The notes: generated from the letters alone by a model not told the origin. Counted from the stretch's first letter, positions 42,330-52,931 are shown. The stretch: 64,000 nt of DNA from Desulfocapsa sp. (GCA_022712895.1 JAFLJS010000028.1:1-64000), one strand, 5' to 3'. A program made the numbers and translations.

Positions 42330-42439
42330 AAGTTTTATCTCATGCCAAGAAAAGAAATAGACCTTCCCGACGTCAGGAAAGTACGCTTTAAGGGAAGAGC
42401 TGTGTAGCAAGGCGCATTTTTGCGCTGGAGTCCAGGAAT

Positions 42440-44356
42440 CTACTTTTTCAAAGACAATGCTTGCTTAACCGCCAGCCCCATCTGGGCTAGTGTATACGGT
42501 TTTTTGATAAACTGATTTGCCCCCAGCAAAAGTGTCTGTTTCACTTCTTCATTCTCTGCAAAACCACTGGCAATGATCGCTCGCTGCTTTGGGTTTATTT
42601 TCAGGATTTCTTCGTATGTCACCCGACCGTTGATACCATCCTTCATTATCATATCAAGGATAAGTAAATCTACCGGATGGTGTTTTATATAGGCAATTGC
42701 CTCTTCGCCGCTGCTCACGGTCTTAGTCGTATAGCCAAGAGTATCCAAAAGATTAAGAGCAATCTCCTGCTGCTGTTCCTGATCATCTATCACCAGCACT
42801 CTTTCACCAGTACCCCGGTATTTATCAACAGATGCCGTTGGCCCCGCCTCCTTAATAGCAAGGTCTGTTGCGGGAAAATAAAGCTCAAACGTGGTACCAG
42901 TATCATCACTTTTTATGTCTATGTATCCGCCATGGTCATGAACCGTGTTCCAGACTATAGCTAACCCAAGGCCTGTTCCACTTCTCCCCATAGTCTTTTT
43001 TGAGTAAAAGGGTTCAAATATCTTTTTTAAATCTTCAGCTTTAATACCAGAACCAGTATCTGAGACACTGACAACTACATATTTTCCTTTTTCAATTGTC
43101 TCATAGCCTGAATAGCTTTCTTCAAGAGTAACATTTCTGGTCCTGACGACAAGCCCACCCTGTCCCTCCATTTCCTCTGCTGCATTGCCAATCAAATTCA
43201 TCAGGACTTTATTGATGTGCATCACTGAACAATAGCTATTGAAGAGTTCTGGCTCACAGTAAAGTCTAATAACAATATCTTCTAAGCGACTATCCAATCT
43301 TTTTATCTTGATGCCAACTATGTGATTTTCAACAACAGTGTTTAGATTACAAACACTCTTTTCGGCGGTAGCTCCCCTAGCTATTATTATTAAGTCAGAA
43401 ACTACAGAAGCCGCGTCCTGGCCAGCCTGTTTTATGGTTTGTATAGTGTCACGGTATTCGTCATCGTCACCCATCTGCATCAGCAAAATCTCAGGCAGCG
43501 TCACAATGCCCGACAAAATATTATTCAAATCATGGGCTACAGAACCAGCCATTAATCCCAGTGTTTCCATTTTATTGGCAATGGCTAATTGCTTTTGGAG
43601 CTCAACTTTTTCTTGATCAGCCTTAACCCTTTTACTGATATCTCGAATAGCACAGACACGCACCTCTCTGCCTCCGTAAACAAGTGGACGACAATTGCTT
43701 TCTATGGGAAATTCTAAACCATCGTTCCTGAGGCCGAAAGATTTATGGGAGCCGAACATCTCGTTTTGTACCCTCGTTTGCACTTCAAGGAGAGAGCCTG
43801 CAGAAATGATTTTATCGAGCATTGGCTTGCCAAGGAGTTCATTTCCCTGGTATCCAAACATATCAAAGAACTGTTGATTAGCATCCAGCAGAATGCCATT
43901 TTCATGAATCAGAATTCCCTCCCAGGAAGCCTCTGCAAATGTCTTTAATCGTTCCTCACTCGCTCTCAATGCCTTTTCCAAACGACTGTGCTTAATGGCT
44001 TTATTAATTGTATTAAAGAGCAGATCATGGTCAACAGGTTTTTTCAGGTAATCATAGGCACCTTTCTTCAAGGCTTTTATTGCGGTTTCCACAGTTGCAT
44101 TACCGGTCAGCATTATGGTCACTGCCCCGAAGTTTTCACCCTGCAGACTATCCATTATCTGATAACCGAGCATATCCGGCAATTCGACATCGAGCAGGAG
44201 CAGGTCAAAAGTATAACGCTCCAAAAGTCCTACGGCCTCATCTCCCCTTTCAGCAATGGTTACCGGGTATCCAGACAGGGTGAGAATCTGAGCCAGACTT
44301 TCACTAAACCGGGGTTCATCATCAACAAGAAGAATGCGGATCGAATCATTCATCAT
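42440..44356 (-). CDS. Soluble hybrid histidine kinase with receiver at both ends
   Basis: 638 residues, no membrane segment. Order: receiver (about 6-120, LLVDDEPRFSES, Asp in LLLDVELPDM), PAS (about 135-255), phosphoacceptor domain with VAHDLNNILSGIVTLPEILL, HATPase (DTGSGIK, GTGLGLAIVW) and a second receiver (VLVIDDQEQQQEIA, Asp in LLILDMIMKDG). The kinase core and C-terminal receiver are close to those of the gene at 7311-10040. It lies 76 bases from an HDOD-kinase gene on the same strand, probably in one operon. With no DNA-binding output it likely feeds a phosphorelay or a partner protein. Confidence 0.9.
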   Translation of the reverse strand: MMNDSIRILLVDDEPRFSESLAQILTLSGYPVTIAERGDEAVGLLERYTFDLLLLDVELPDMLGYQIMDSLQGENFGAVTIMLTGNATVETAIKALKKGAYDYLKKPVDHDLLFNTINKAIKHSRLEKALRASEERLKTFAEASWEGILIHENGILLDANQQFFDMFGYQGNELLGKPMLDKIISAGSLLEVQTRVQNEMFGSHKSFGLRNDGLEFPIESNCRPLVYGGREVRVCAIRDISKRVKADQEKVELQKQLAIANKMETLGLMAGSVAHDLNNILSGIVTLPEILLMQMGDDDEYRDTIQTIKQAGQDAASVVSDLIIIARGATAEKSVCNLNTVVENHIVGIKIKRLDSRLEDIVIRLYCEPELFNSYCSVMHINKVLMNLIGNAAEEMEGQGGLVVRTRNVTLEESYSGYETIEKGKYVVVSVSDTGSGIKAEDLKKIFEPFYSKKTMGRSGTGLGLAIVWNTVHDHGGYIDIKSDDTGTTFELYFPATDLAIKEAGPTASVDKYRGTGERVLVIDDQEQQQEIALNLLDTLGYTTKTVSSGEEAIAYIKHHPVDLLILDMIMKDGINGRVTYEEILKINPKQRAIIASGFAENEEVKQTLLLGANQFIKKPYTLAQMGLAVKQALSLKK

Positions 44357-44432
44357 GGCACCTGTTGTACAATAAAATGAGAACTAAACAAACTTTGTCG
44401 GACTTATTAATAAGCGTAATCCTGCTGACGAA

Positions 44433-46601
44433 TCAGCGGATACGACGTTGCTTTATTGGCAGAACAATAGTGAAAAGAGTTCCTGTCTCATTGTCACTCG
44501 TACATCTCACTGTCCCCTTCATTTCTGTTACAAGGGAATGAACAATGGAAAGCCCCAGTCCAGAATGGCCCTTTCCTTTTGTACTGGTAAATGGCTCAAA
44601 TAACTGCGACAACACCTTCGCAGACAACCCAGGCCCGTCATCCCGTATTGTGAGCTCAATAAAATCATTATTTTCACCTGTCGCATGGGTTGTACCAGAC
44701 TCATTTGTATAACTTGAACTGGTGGCAACATACACATTACCACCTTCTGTCATTGCTTCGGCTGCATTCTTGATCAGATTAATGACAATTTGTTTTATAG
44801 CGCCACCATCTGTCATAATGGCCGGCAGATCTGGATCTGGTGTAAAATGTACCTCAAGGTTGGAAGAGTAAAAAACTGACTTAGATAAAACACTCAATAT
44901 ATTAGAAAGCAGATCGTTTATAGCGGTCAACTCATAACTCTGTTTGACAGAAGTTGAAAAGGTATCCAACTGCTGCATAATCGATGAAATACGAGTAATT
45001 TCCTCATCCAGAATAGTGAGTTCATTTTTCAATGAACCTTTTTCCGGCAATTTCATTTCAAGAATTTTCAAATAATTTCTTATAATGCCAAGGGGATTGT
45101 TGACTTCATGCACAACTTTTGCTGCCGCCATGGAGGCGGCATCCAGACGGGCAGCTTGGATTTTTTCCGCTTGTTTTTTCTTCACCTCGTCCAGATAGAG
45201 TGACATCGCAGCCTGTCCGGCCAACAGTTGCAACAGCTTATACTCTGATTTACTGAACAAATCATTTCCCAACGAATCAGGCAATCCAACAACTATCACG
45301 CCAACCGAAGTTTTTTGTGCAACCATAGGTAGATATAGCATCCCTTTACCACCCACGGCATCAAGCAATTGAGAATCTGCAAGGCTGTCCAGAGGGAGAT
45401 CCGCATCCTGTAAGCTGGTTACCAATTGTCTTTCCAGCATTGATTTTACGAGAAGACTTGTTCCCTGTTCTGCTGGAAGGACGAGACTTTGCAGTCGGTC
45501 AGCATCACGATTCAGTGTCGAAGCGCTGCCATAGAGTTTTTGCTGTTCAAAGTCGTGTAGAAAAAAGAAAATCGTTTCAATGTCAAAAAGAATATTGAGA
45601 GCCTGCTCTATGGCCTTAAAGATCGAATCTCTGTTTTCCGCCTGAACAAGATTCTGTAACAAACCGTGCTGTAAAGAGTAATTTTCAATATGGTGCAGTA
45701 GATCAAGATCATGTTCTGTTGGTTTCAACGCCTGTTCATCGGTCTGTTCCAGTGGTGGTTTGACTTTCATCCCAAGGCTCTCAGCAACTTCTCTTATTTC
45801 CTCCTCGACACCTTCACGAATTTCATCTATCTGCTCTGTTTCAAGGTCAAAAAGCTCACTCCCTACACCATAAACAGCTTCCAAGCTGTCTTCTCCTACA
45901 TGACAGCATTGTTCGGCCAAATATACAATTTTTACCAATGGAAAAGCACCTTTAACAAGTTCCAGAGAAGCATGATGATACAGAACTGTATCGGCAATAA
46001 AGGAATTCAACTTCCATTGTTTCACCAGCCACGCACCAGCCTCACAGTGGTTAACCCCAATCTGTTCTTCTTCAGCTTTGCATTGAGCGGAACTACTCTC
46101 AACTTTATTTTGAATAACAGCGCATTCTTCGGGGAAGTTCATCCACAATAATAATTCACCTAAATCATGCAGGAGACCAGCAAGATAAGCCTCTTCCACG
46201 TTTGCATAAGTTATTTGCCGGGCAATTCTTTTGGCATAAATGGCAGAGCTAAAAGAATCCCACCAAAACCGACTCATGGAAAGATGTTCGTTTTTCCTCA
46301 ACTTGCTGAACACCTGCTGTACAGAAGCCGTCACCGCAATATTTTTAATTGTGTCTGCGCCAAGGTACACAACGGCCTGATCAATGTTCGCGAATGCGCT
46401 GTTCAGATTAAAATAGGAAGAATTTACCAGAGTCAATACTCTAGAACTAATGGAGGCATCCTTAATGATAATATCAGAAAGCTCGGAGAGAGCTATATCA
46501 TCCTTGTCACAGGTATCAATAAGCTTTAACAGAACCTGAGGCAGAGACGGCAGGTTTTTTGACCTTTGCAGACTAACGTATATTTGATCTTTACTATCCA
46601 T
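44433..46601 (-). CDS. HDOD-GAF histidine kinase
   Basis: 722 residues. HDOD domain (about 15-215: LPQVLLKLIDTCDKDDIALSE, DASISSRVLTLVNSSYFNL), a linker, GAF (about 310-460), then a phosphoacceptor domain with VVHEVNNPLGIIRNYLKILE and an HATPase domain (NLIKNAAEAM, DDGPGLS, HSGLGLSIVHSLVTEM). HDOD fused to a kinase is uncommon compared with HDOD-GGDEF. It lies between two receiver-containing kinases on the same strand, consistent with a signalling operon. Confidence 0.9.
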   Translation of the reverse strand: MDSKDQIYVSLQRSKNLPSLPQVLLKLIDTCDKDDIALSELSDIIIKDASISSRVLTLVNSSYFNLNSAFANIDQAVVYLGADTIKNIAVTASVQQVFSKLRKNEHLSMSRFWWDSFSSAIYAKRIARQITYANVEEAYLAGLLHDLGELLLWMNFPEECAVIQNKVESSSAQCKAEEEQIGVNHCEAGAWLVKQWKLNSFIADTVLYHHASLELVKGAFPLVKIVYLAEQCCHVGEDSLEAVYGVGSELFDLETEQIDEIREGVEEEIREVAESLGMKVKPPLEQTDEQALKPTEHDLDLLHHIENYSLQHGLLQNLVQAENRDSIFKAIEQALNILFDIETIFFFLHDFEQQKLYGSASTLNRDADRLQSLVLPAEQGTSLLVKSMLERQLVTSLQDADLPLDSLADSQLLDAVGGKGMLYLPMVAQKTSVGVIVVGLPDSLGNDLFSKSEYKLLQLLAGQAAMSLYLDEVKKKQAEKIQAARLDAASMAAAKVVHEVNNPLGIIRNYLKILEMKLPEKGSLKNELTILDEEITRISSIMQQLDTFSTSVKQSYELTAINDLLSNILSVLSKSVFYSSNLEVHFTPDPDLPAIMTDGGAIKQIVINLIKNAAEAMTEGGNVYVATSSSYTNESGTTHATGENNDFIELTIRDDGPGLSAKVLSQLFEPFTSTKGKGHSGLGLSIVHSLVTEMKGTVRCTSDNETGTLFTIVLPIKQRRIR

Positions 46602-46803
46602 ATGCTTAATTCTTTAAAGCAGTTTTAAATCCTCCCTCATCATCGGGAGAATTATATTGGTTTTGTTTACATATCCTGTCTTCACAGCACATCAAATTGT
46701 TACTTCTGCAAGGTAACAGAACGACACGATCTCAACCAAAACTTGCTCATTAGCAACCTTTTTCAACTCGAGAGACCAGCTACGCCATTGGGCACCACCT
46801 GAA

Positions 46804-49080
46804 TCAAGTCACAGCCTGATCCAACACCTCTCGAACGACTCGAACAAATTCCTTACCAACCAGGGGTTTTGAGATGAAACGATTTATTCCAACGTCCAGC
46901 GCCTCCTGCTCATAAAGCCTGGGACTATGACCTGTGCAGAGAATGATTGGAAAACCTGGCAACAAGGAAAGAACCATTTTCGATAATTCCACACCGGTCA
47001 GAAGTGGCATCGTCTGATCAGTAATCAACAGATCATATTTCTTTATATCCTGCTGCATCATTGACCAGGCTTCCATACTGTCCGTGGTGGCAGTCACCCG
47101 GTAACCATATTTTTCCAAAGCAGCCTTTTGCACACGAATAATACCACTCTCGTCGTCAACCACCAGAATCTGCTCATTTCCGGTAATTTCCTCTTCTATC
47201 TTTTCAACCAGTATCTCTTTCTCTATCACTTCAGGAATAAAGACATGTACAGTAGTGCCGCTTTCAGGAGCACTCTCAACACGAACCATTCCTTTATATT
47301 CTAGAATAGTACCATACAGAGCTGCTAAACCGAGCCCTCTACCGCTATTTCCATACTCTTTTGTCGTATAGTAGGGATCAAAAACACGCTTCAACATTTC
47401 CTGAGTCATGCCGGAGCCAGTATCACTAACAGACAATACGACAAATGCACCAGCTGCCACCCCCTGTTCTGAGATATCTTCTGATTGCAGATTTTGACGT
47501 CGAAGAGTCACACACAACACACCTTTTTCATCCTCCATGGACTGAATGGCATTGGTACAAAGTTCAGTCACTACCTGGTAAAAACTAGTCGGATCGGCCA
47601 CAATCATGCCACTATTACTGTCTATGGAGTTTTCAACCTCAATGGTTGACGGAAACGACGAACCCAACATCCTCAATGCCTCTGTTACAATAAGGTAGGG
47701 ATCAAAAGGCTGCAATCGATGCTCTGATTCACGACTAAACAGCAAGAGCTGTTTTACAAGCTCCGAAGCTCTTTTTCCTGTTTGGGTGATATGATTCAGG
47801 TTATCCTCAGGATCTACACCAGATCGCATACCATACTTAATCAATTCAACTGAGCCGAGAATAACTGTCAACAGGTTATTAAAATCATGGGCAACCCCTC
47901 CGGCGAGTGTGGCAATAGCCTCCATCTTATGTGTTTGCAACAGATGTTCTTCAAGCTGTTTCCGTTTGGTAACATCCATTGCAGAAAGAACAATTTGATT
48001 CACCCTGCCTGCTTTATCAACAATCGGAGACGAAGTAATCTGAAAAAAACGATTCCAACGTTCATATTTGATGAGTTGATTATGACTTTTGCCATCTGAC
48101 AATGTTGCCAGAGCCGGACAGTCATCACAGGGCCCATCTTTGTTGCAAAAAAGCTGGTAACAATATTTTCCGACTATTTCTCCGTGCTCAGATTGAAAAA
48201 AATCAACAGCAGCTTTATTCACTTGACTGATACACATTTCCCTGTCCTGAATCATAATTAGGGCAGGTATGGCATCAAAGGTCTTTTGCCATTGTTGTTT
48301 GCTACGCTTTAAAAGTTCCTCATTCTTCAGGCGCCCACTAATATCCAGAACGACCCCCTGATAGTGAGTTATTCTTCCACTATTGTCTCTCTTCAGATAG
48401 GTATTATCTTCTACCCACTTAACCTGACCGTCCCTGGTTCTGATTCGATAGGGCGCGTGCGCCAAATTCCCTTTGGGATTATTTTGTTCAACTTGAAGAA
48501 CTTCTTCTTTTACCCGATCAAAATCTTCAGGGTGAATGATGTCGCTGTAGTGAATCTTCCCATCAATAAATTCTTCAGCAGTGTATCCACAGAGAGTAAA
48601 GACGTTTTCTGAAACAAACTCTACAGGCCAGTCAATTTCATTACGCCAAAGAAAAGCTATAACAGGACTACGATTAATTATCTCGTTTGCCTCACGCAGA
48701 TTCCGCTCCGACTTCTTCTGCTGCAAGGCTCTGTGCAAAACCCCGATCAGATGATCTGAACCACAAGGCTTTTCGAGATAGTCAAAGACCCCCTGGCGCA
48801 GGGCAATCATTCCTTTTTCCGCATCGCCTTCACCGGTAAGGATGATAACAGCCAAGTCAGAATACTGTTCGACTATATCTTGAGCAACAGTATGTCCATT
48901 GATATCAGGCAGCCCGATATCAAGAACAACACCGTGATACTTTCCAGTCTGTAGAGCTGATAGTCCCTCTCCGCCGGAGTGAACAGCATCAACCCGAAAA
49001 GAACCTTCCGCCTCCAGCAGGACAGTCAAACTCTGACACAACCGGGGTTCATCATCAACAAGAAGAATCGATTTTTTCAT
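46804..49080 (-). CDS. Hybrid histidine kinase with two PAS domains and two receivers
   Basis: 758 residues, no membrane segment. Order: receiver (LLVDDEPRLCQS, Asp in GVVLDIGLPDI), PAS-PAC (about 130-260), a second PAS (about 265-385) with a Cys-rich loop (YCYQLFCNKDGPCDDCPA), phosphoacceptor domain with VAHDFNNLLTVILGSVEL, HATPase (DTGSGMT, GRGLGLAALYG) and a C-terminal receiver (LVVDDESGIIRVQ, Asp in LLITDQTMPL). The Cys-rich loop is a known pattern in some PAS domains and could bind a metal or redox cofactor. The gene after it in transcription order is the HDOD-kinase; 202 bases separate them. Confidence 0.9.
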   Translation of the reverse strand: MKKSILLVDDEPRLCQSLTVLLEAEGSFRVDAVHSGGEGLSALQTGKYHGVVLDIGLPDINGHTVAQDIVEQYSDLAVIILTGEGDAEKGMIALRQGVFDYLEKPCGSDHLIGVLHRALQQKKSERNLREANEIINRSPVIAFLWRNEIDWPVEFVSENVFTLCGYTAEEFIDGKIHYSDIIHPEDFDRVKEEVLQVEQNNPKGNLAHAPYRIRTRDGQVKWVEDNTYLKRDNSGRITHYQGVVLDISGRLKNEELLKRSKQQWQKTFDAIPALIMIQDREMCISQVNKAAVDFFQSEHGEIVGKYCYQLFCNKDGPCDDCPALATLSDGKSHNQLIKYERWNRFFQITSSPIVDKAGRVNQIVLSAMDVTKRKQLEEHLLQTHKMEAIATLAGGVAHDFNNLLTVILGSVELIKYGMRSGVDPEDNLNHITQTGKRASELVKQLLLFSRESEHRLQPFDPYLIVTEALRMLGSSFPSTIEVENSIDSNSGMIVADPTSFYQVVTELCTNAIQSMEDEKGVLCVTLRRQNLQSEDISEQGVAAGAFVVLSVSDTGSGMTQEMLKRVFDPYYTTKEYGNSGRGLGLAALYGTILEYKGMVRVESAPESGTTVHVFIPEVIEKEILVEKIEEEITGNEQILVVDDESGIIRVQKAALEKYGYRVTATTDSMEAWSMMQQDIKKYDLLITDQTMPLLTGVELSKMVLSLLPGFPIILCTGHSPRLYEQEALDVGINRFISKPLVGKEFVRVVREVLDQAVT

Positions 49081-50241
49081 TACTTATAAAAAGTATACCG
49101 TAAGAACCATAGGCAATAACCCCCTGCTCAAAACAAGCCCTAGTGTTTTTAAAGAAGAGACAGAGAGCAGTATTGGTCAGATCTTCCTTCACCATTCCTA
49201 GCATGACGCTCCATGGAGTCTGGAATCTTTAGATATCCACACCAACACAACCTCAGGCTGCAAAACAGACCCAGCAAATTTCAATGTCACCCATAGCTTG
49301 CATTTCTTGTATCATCTTTTTTCCCTTTATTAACGCTAGCATAATTTGACGACTCAGCGCAAGCTTAAAAGAAATATTATCTACTGTCAATCAGCTACCA
49401 TCTAAGGAAAGGGAGGAATTAAATATGATGATGGATGCAAAATTGGCCAGCAAAACTTTAAATTTTTGTGCTAAAAAGAGCTATGACCGTTGCGTCAATA
49501 GTTATACATAACGCCTCTACAACAGAAGAATGACACTCATTACTTTCGTATTTACAACGTATTACGCATTGCACTCTCAAAATGACATGGAACCTAAATA
49601 CTCGCTACCGACTACGTCCCATAGGCAATCTTGACATAAGGCTCTGCATGGAGCCATGGAGGCTAATGGACCTGCGATCATCAGAAAATTATAAAATGAG
49701 AATATCGAATGAGAAACTGTCCCCTTCCTCCTCTCACCTTTTTCCAATGAAGCCTCGATAACCAATCCAACTGTTTTCACAGCCTTCTGCCTGCACTTTC
49801 TCAAAAAAAACACTGTTCTGTTTCTCTCTGACAAAAGTCCCATTTCAAGCCATTCTTGAGATATAAACTTGTTCAGAATCAAATAAGGGGAATGCTGGCA
49901 ACAGTCTGTCGGCCAAGTTAAACAACTTGAATAGCATTGCATGGACGATGCTTCCTGAATATGCCTAAAAACCACAGATGAAACCTGTATGCAAACCCAA
50001 AAAGACACCTTATACGACTTCTCAACAAGGAAGTTATTATCGGCCAGAAAGGCATTACACAAGACAGCCTTTGATTAGCAGAAAGCATTACCATATCAAA
50101 AACTTACATCGATAAAACAGTCTATTAGAAGACAAACAAGCAATCACCACATTGTGGCAAGCACTTATTATTTTAATGCTTATTGTACTTCACATATTCA
50201 AGCATTTAAGCTGCAAGATTACCCACTAAAGGAGAGAGCCC
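49081..50241. other. Long gene-poor region
   Basis: About 1160 bases with little coding signal. A 161-codon minus-strand frame (49577-50062) has no ribosome binding site, shows no family resemblance and is Cys/Trp-rich; it is not supported. A short frame at 49425-49511 has a good ribosome binding site and is listed separately. No RNA gene was recognised. Confidence 0.5.
49425..49511 (+). CDS. Possible 28-residue small protein
   Basis: ATG preceded at eight bases by GGGAGG (49411-49416), a very good ribosome binding site. Reads MMMDAKLASKTLNF and ends in VNSYT with two Cys between. No relatives recognised. Could be chance or a small protein or leader peptide. Confidence 0.3.
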   Translation: MMMDAKLASKTLNFCAKKSYDRCVNSYT

Positions 50242-50643
50242 ATGAAGTACCTCGCTATTTCGCTGATTTTATTTTTTTCCCTCACTGTTACCGCATTCTC
50301 TGTTTTTGCCACCCCATCCAAACGGTATGACGCAAATACACAAACATGCAGGGTTCTTAACAGTGGGCCGTTGGAATGGGAGACCAGATCATGGGGGAAA
50401 GGTGGAAAAACGTTCAAACAGTTTTGTAAAAATTGTCATTCCCGCGACAACAACCAGGGGGGAAGATTCCTCTGGGAGGAATCGAAAACATCAACAGGAT
50501 GGAATAATTTCTTTGCCAGACAGACAGCCCAATGTGCAAAAGACGGAGAATGGGATAAGCTAACCACAGACCAGTTACTTCTGGTAAACGATTATCTCTA
50601 CCGCTGGTCTTCCACTTCCCTTGACCGTAACGATAGCCGCTGA
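50242..50643 (+). CDS. Exported monoheme cytochrome c
   Basis: 133 residues. Signal peptide (1-27: ISLILFFSLTVTAFSVFA) and one heme-binding CKNCH motif near residue 61, in KQFCKNCHSRDNNQGG. A Trp-rich stretch follows and the C terminus is polar. Small periplasmic monoheme c cytochromes donate or accept electrons. AGGAGAG lies before the ATG. It is convergent with the NrfD/FeS/multiheme operon at 50949-57674 and may be its partner, but this is inference. Confidence 0.85.
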   Translation: MKYLAISLILFFSLTVTAFSVFATPSKRYDANTQTCRVLNSGPLEWETRSWGKGGKTFKQFCKNCHSRDNNQGGRFLWEESKTSTGWNNFFARQTAQCAKDGEWDKLTTDQLLLVNDYLYRWSSTSLDRNDSR

Positions 50644-50948
50644 CGATAAATAAACACTTCCAGTTTGGAAGAAAAACACTTACAACCAATCACATGAAAG
50701 AGTCATGAAGAACCTCTGTACAGTGTCCATTAAGAGTCTTTAGGGAGTGACACATTTTTTACGGATGGCGTAGAAACAATTCAATTATCAGAGGGCTTAG
50801 CTCCGAGTTTTGAATTATACGTCAGCTGTCAAAATGTGCCACTAAAGCTCATTGAACACAGAATAAATACCTTTCACGAACCACTCTCAACCTTGGAATC
50901 GGACTACGCCAGTTACTGCTTACCTTCAGGTATCACTATTGATGCTAC
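50644..50948. other. Intergenic region between convergent genes with a palindromic segment
   Basis: About 305 bases. Contains the imperfect palindrome at 50747-50853, which lies after both convergent stops. No gene is seen. Confidence 0.5.
50747..50853. repeat. Imperfect palindrome of about 105 bases
   Basis: AGTGACACATTTTT at 50747 onward is mirrored by AAAATGTGCCACT ending at 50853. The inner arms also match (CGTA...AATTCAA with TTGAATTATACG). It may be a MITE-like or terminal-repeat relic. No second copy was noticed in the window. Confidence 0.45.
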
Positions 50949-52118
50949 CTATTTGAAAGAGATTTTCTTAAAGATCATCTCCCCTGCCACAAAAGCAGCA
51001 AGAAAGAAAAACACAGATCCGACAGACACCATAATTTCATGAAGACTTGGTGAGTAGGGATAGTACTCCGGCAATCCCACGACATGATACTGGTAATAAT
51101 GGGGAATGAGCTGTCCTGCTATAACCAGATGATAATAGAGAACGAAACATCCAACGAGACAAGACAGCCCCGCAATCGCCTGCCACACCTCATTTTTCCC
51201 TTTCATACCAAGTATAATTACGAGAGGAAACAATACCGCAAGTCCAACCTCTGCCACCCAGAAATTCAGCGACAAATTCCCTTTAACCAGTAAAAACATA
51301 GCTTCCGGATTTTGGGTAGCCTGTGGAAAGAAGCCACCGAGCACTTTAACACCAGAAAAATAGAGCAAACCAAATAACAGGATCATAAATAACCTGGAGA
51401 CAGCCTTATTTGTCACTCGTCGCTCCTCACTTTCCTGTTGACCACCATTTATCTTACTTAACCAGCCAAAGAATAAGAGAGTAGCACATCCAGTCAGGGT
51501 GGAAACAGTCACAAAGTAGATGGGCATATAATTTTCACTCCAAAAGCCCCTGGTTCCGAGCAACGACATGTCAGAATTCATATTCAAAATGCCCATTAAC
51601 ACCATGACCAGAGCAATGGTTGCAAAGATCCTTGCCTGCTTTTCTTTGTGTAAAACAAGGGACAAAAAGTTAAAAACCATAAACATCAGAAAAAAGCTAT
51701 AGATAGTAGTTTTCCACCAGATATTTGAAGACGGGGCCGGTGATAACATCGAATACAAACCTACACGCCACGGGTTCTCAAGCTCAAGCATTATACACAT
51801 CAAACCTGTTGCCATGGTAACCACTGCCAGAAATACCGTTCGTGGAACAAGGGATTTAAAAGCTTCAATTTGAAACACCTGTCCCAGGGACGATATGATA
51901 CAGAGCCCTGTTGCCATACAGGCAAAAAAGAAATAGGGAGTAACCAATAATCCCCACGGTACTTCACGAGTTGTTCCGAAGGTGTAATGATGCCCCACAT
52001 ACATGGCATGGAGTGCAAAAGACAGGCCACCAGCAGCCAGCAGAGCAAAGCCGATAAGAAAGGGGATGAGATTGCCAAACATGGATTTGTTACTATCTGT
52101 CGCAATATAAGTAATCAT
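50949..52118 (-). CDS. nrfD: NrfD/PsrC-type membrane subunit
   Basis: 389 residues with about ten membrane helices spread along the protein. It has the NrfD look: an N-terminal helix (IPFLIGFALLAAGGLSFALHAMYVG) and LENPWRVGLY. NrfD proteins bind (mena)quinone and pass electrons to or from an associated FeS subunit. The gene lies 18 bases downstream of the FeS gene, which itself follows a multiheme cytochrome gene, so the three probably form one quinone-interacting complex. Confidence 0.85.
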   Translation of the reverse strand: MITYIATDSNKSMFGNLIPFLIGFALLAAGGLSFALHAMYVGHHYTFGTTREVPWGLLVTPYFFFACMATGLCIISSLGQVFQIEAFKSLVPRTVFLAVVTMATGLMCIMLELENPWRVGLYSMLSPAPSSNIWWKTTIYSFFLMFMVFNFLSLVLHKEKQARIFATIALVMVLMGILNMNSDMSLLGTRGFWSENYMPIYFVTVSTLTGCATLLFFGWLSKINGGQQESEERRVTNKAVSRLFMILLFGLLYFSGVKVLGGFFPQATQNPEAMFLLVKGNLSLNFWVAEVGLAVLFPLVIILGMKGKNEVWQAIAGLSCLVGCFVLYYHLVIAGQLIPHYYQYHVVGLPEYYPYSPSLHEIMVSVGSVFFFLAAFVAGEMIFKKISFK

Positions 52119-52136
52119 AATTTAATTCCTTGGTTA

Positions 52137-52931
52137 TCAGTGAGCAGAGCTGAGTGAGGCGTTTGTATAAAAGACATTGGGCATGGTATTCTTCTCAGGT
52201 CGTAAAACCCAGAGTGCTTTCCCAGGTGCATGAATTAATTTATACGCCTCAGTCTCAGGATCAGTCAGATCACCAAACATCCTTACATTTGCCGGACACG
52301 CTGCTGCACAAGCTGTTATCTTACCACCACTTTCTTTCAATTTGGTATCAACACAGAAATTACATTTATCGATGGCTCGTTTCGCCTCATCAAAATACCT
52401 GGCATTGTATGGGCACGCTGTCATACAAGTCTTACAACCGATACAGCGCTCAATACTCATACGTACAATGCCAGTTTTTTTATCCTTATATGTTGCTTTG
52501 GTAGGACAGACACGGACGCAGGCAGCCTCGTTGCAATGGTTGCAAAGAATCGGCATAAACACTCGTTCGTTTTCATCGGGACTGACAGGAACCGAACGTT
52601 CAAGAATGTCTGTGCGATACCCCCCGTCTGGGACATGGTTGGTTGTTCTGCATGCATCGAGACAACGTTCACAACCAATACAGTGATTTTGCACTATAAC
52701 CATGGTATAATGTGGACTGTATGGGTAGTCGGCAACCAGTGCTTTGCCTCCCCTTATTCCTGCAAAAGACGGATTGCTGGAAGTGAGAGACAGAACGGAA
52801 CCACCTAAAAACAATCCGGTGATGGTCAATCCAAACCCTAAAAACTTCCGTCTTTCCATGGACGAAATGCCTTCAGTATCCTCACTTGCCTTCTCTTCAA
52901 GTTCTTTTACGTTTATTGTGTTTTTCTTCAA
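52137..52931 (-). CDS. Tat-exported four-cluster 4Fe-4S protein
   Basis: 264 residues. RRKFLGFGLTITGLFLGG near residue 30 is a twin-arginine signal. Four Cys motifs follow: CIGCERCLDAC, CNHCNEAACVRVCP, CIGCKTCMTACPYN and CNFC...CAAACP, each for one [4Fe-4S] cluster, as in NrfC/PhsB/HybA. It would connect NrfD to the periplasmic cytochrome. It lies between cytochrome and NrfD genes in one operon. Confidence 0.92.
   Translation of the reverse strand: MKKNTINVKELEEKASEDTEGISSMERRKFLGFGLTITGLFLGGSVLSLTSSNPSFAGIRGGKALVADYPYSPHYTMVIVQNHCIGCERCLDACRTTNHVPDGGYRTDILERSVPVSPDENERVFMPILCNHCNEAACVRVCPTKATYKDKKTGIVRMSIERCIGCKTCMTACPYNARYFDEAKRAIDKCNFCVDTKLKESGGKITACAAACPANVRMFGDLTDPETEAYKLIHAPGKALWVLRPEKNTMPNVFYTNASLSSAH

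Noticed and set aside
49577-50062. Minus-strand frame of 161 codons in the gap before the cytochrome gene
   Set aside because: No ribosome binding site, rich in Cys and Trp, no recognisable domain; likely chance in a gene-poor region.
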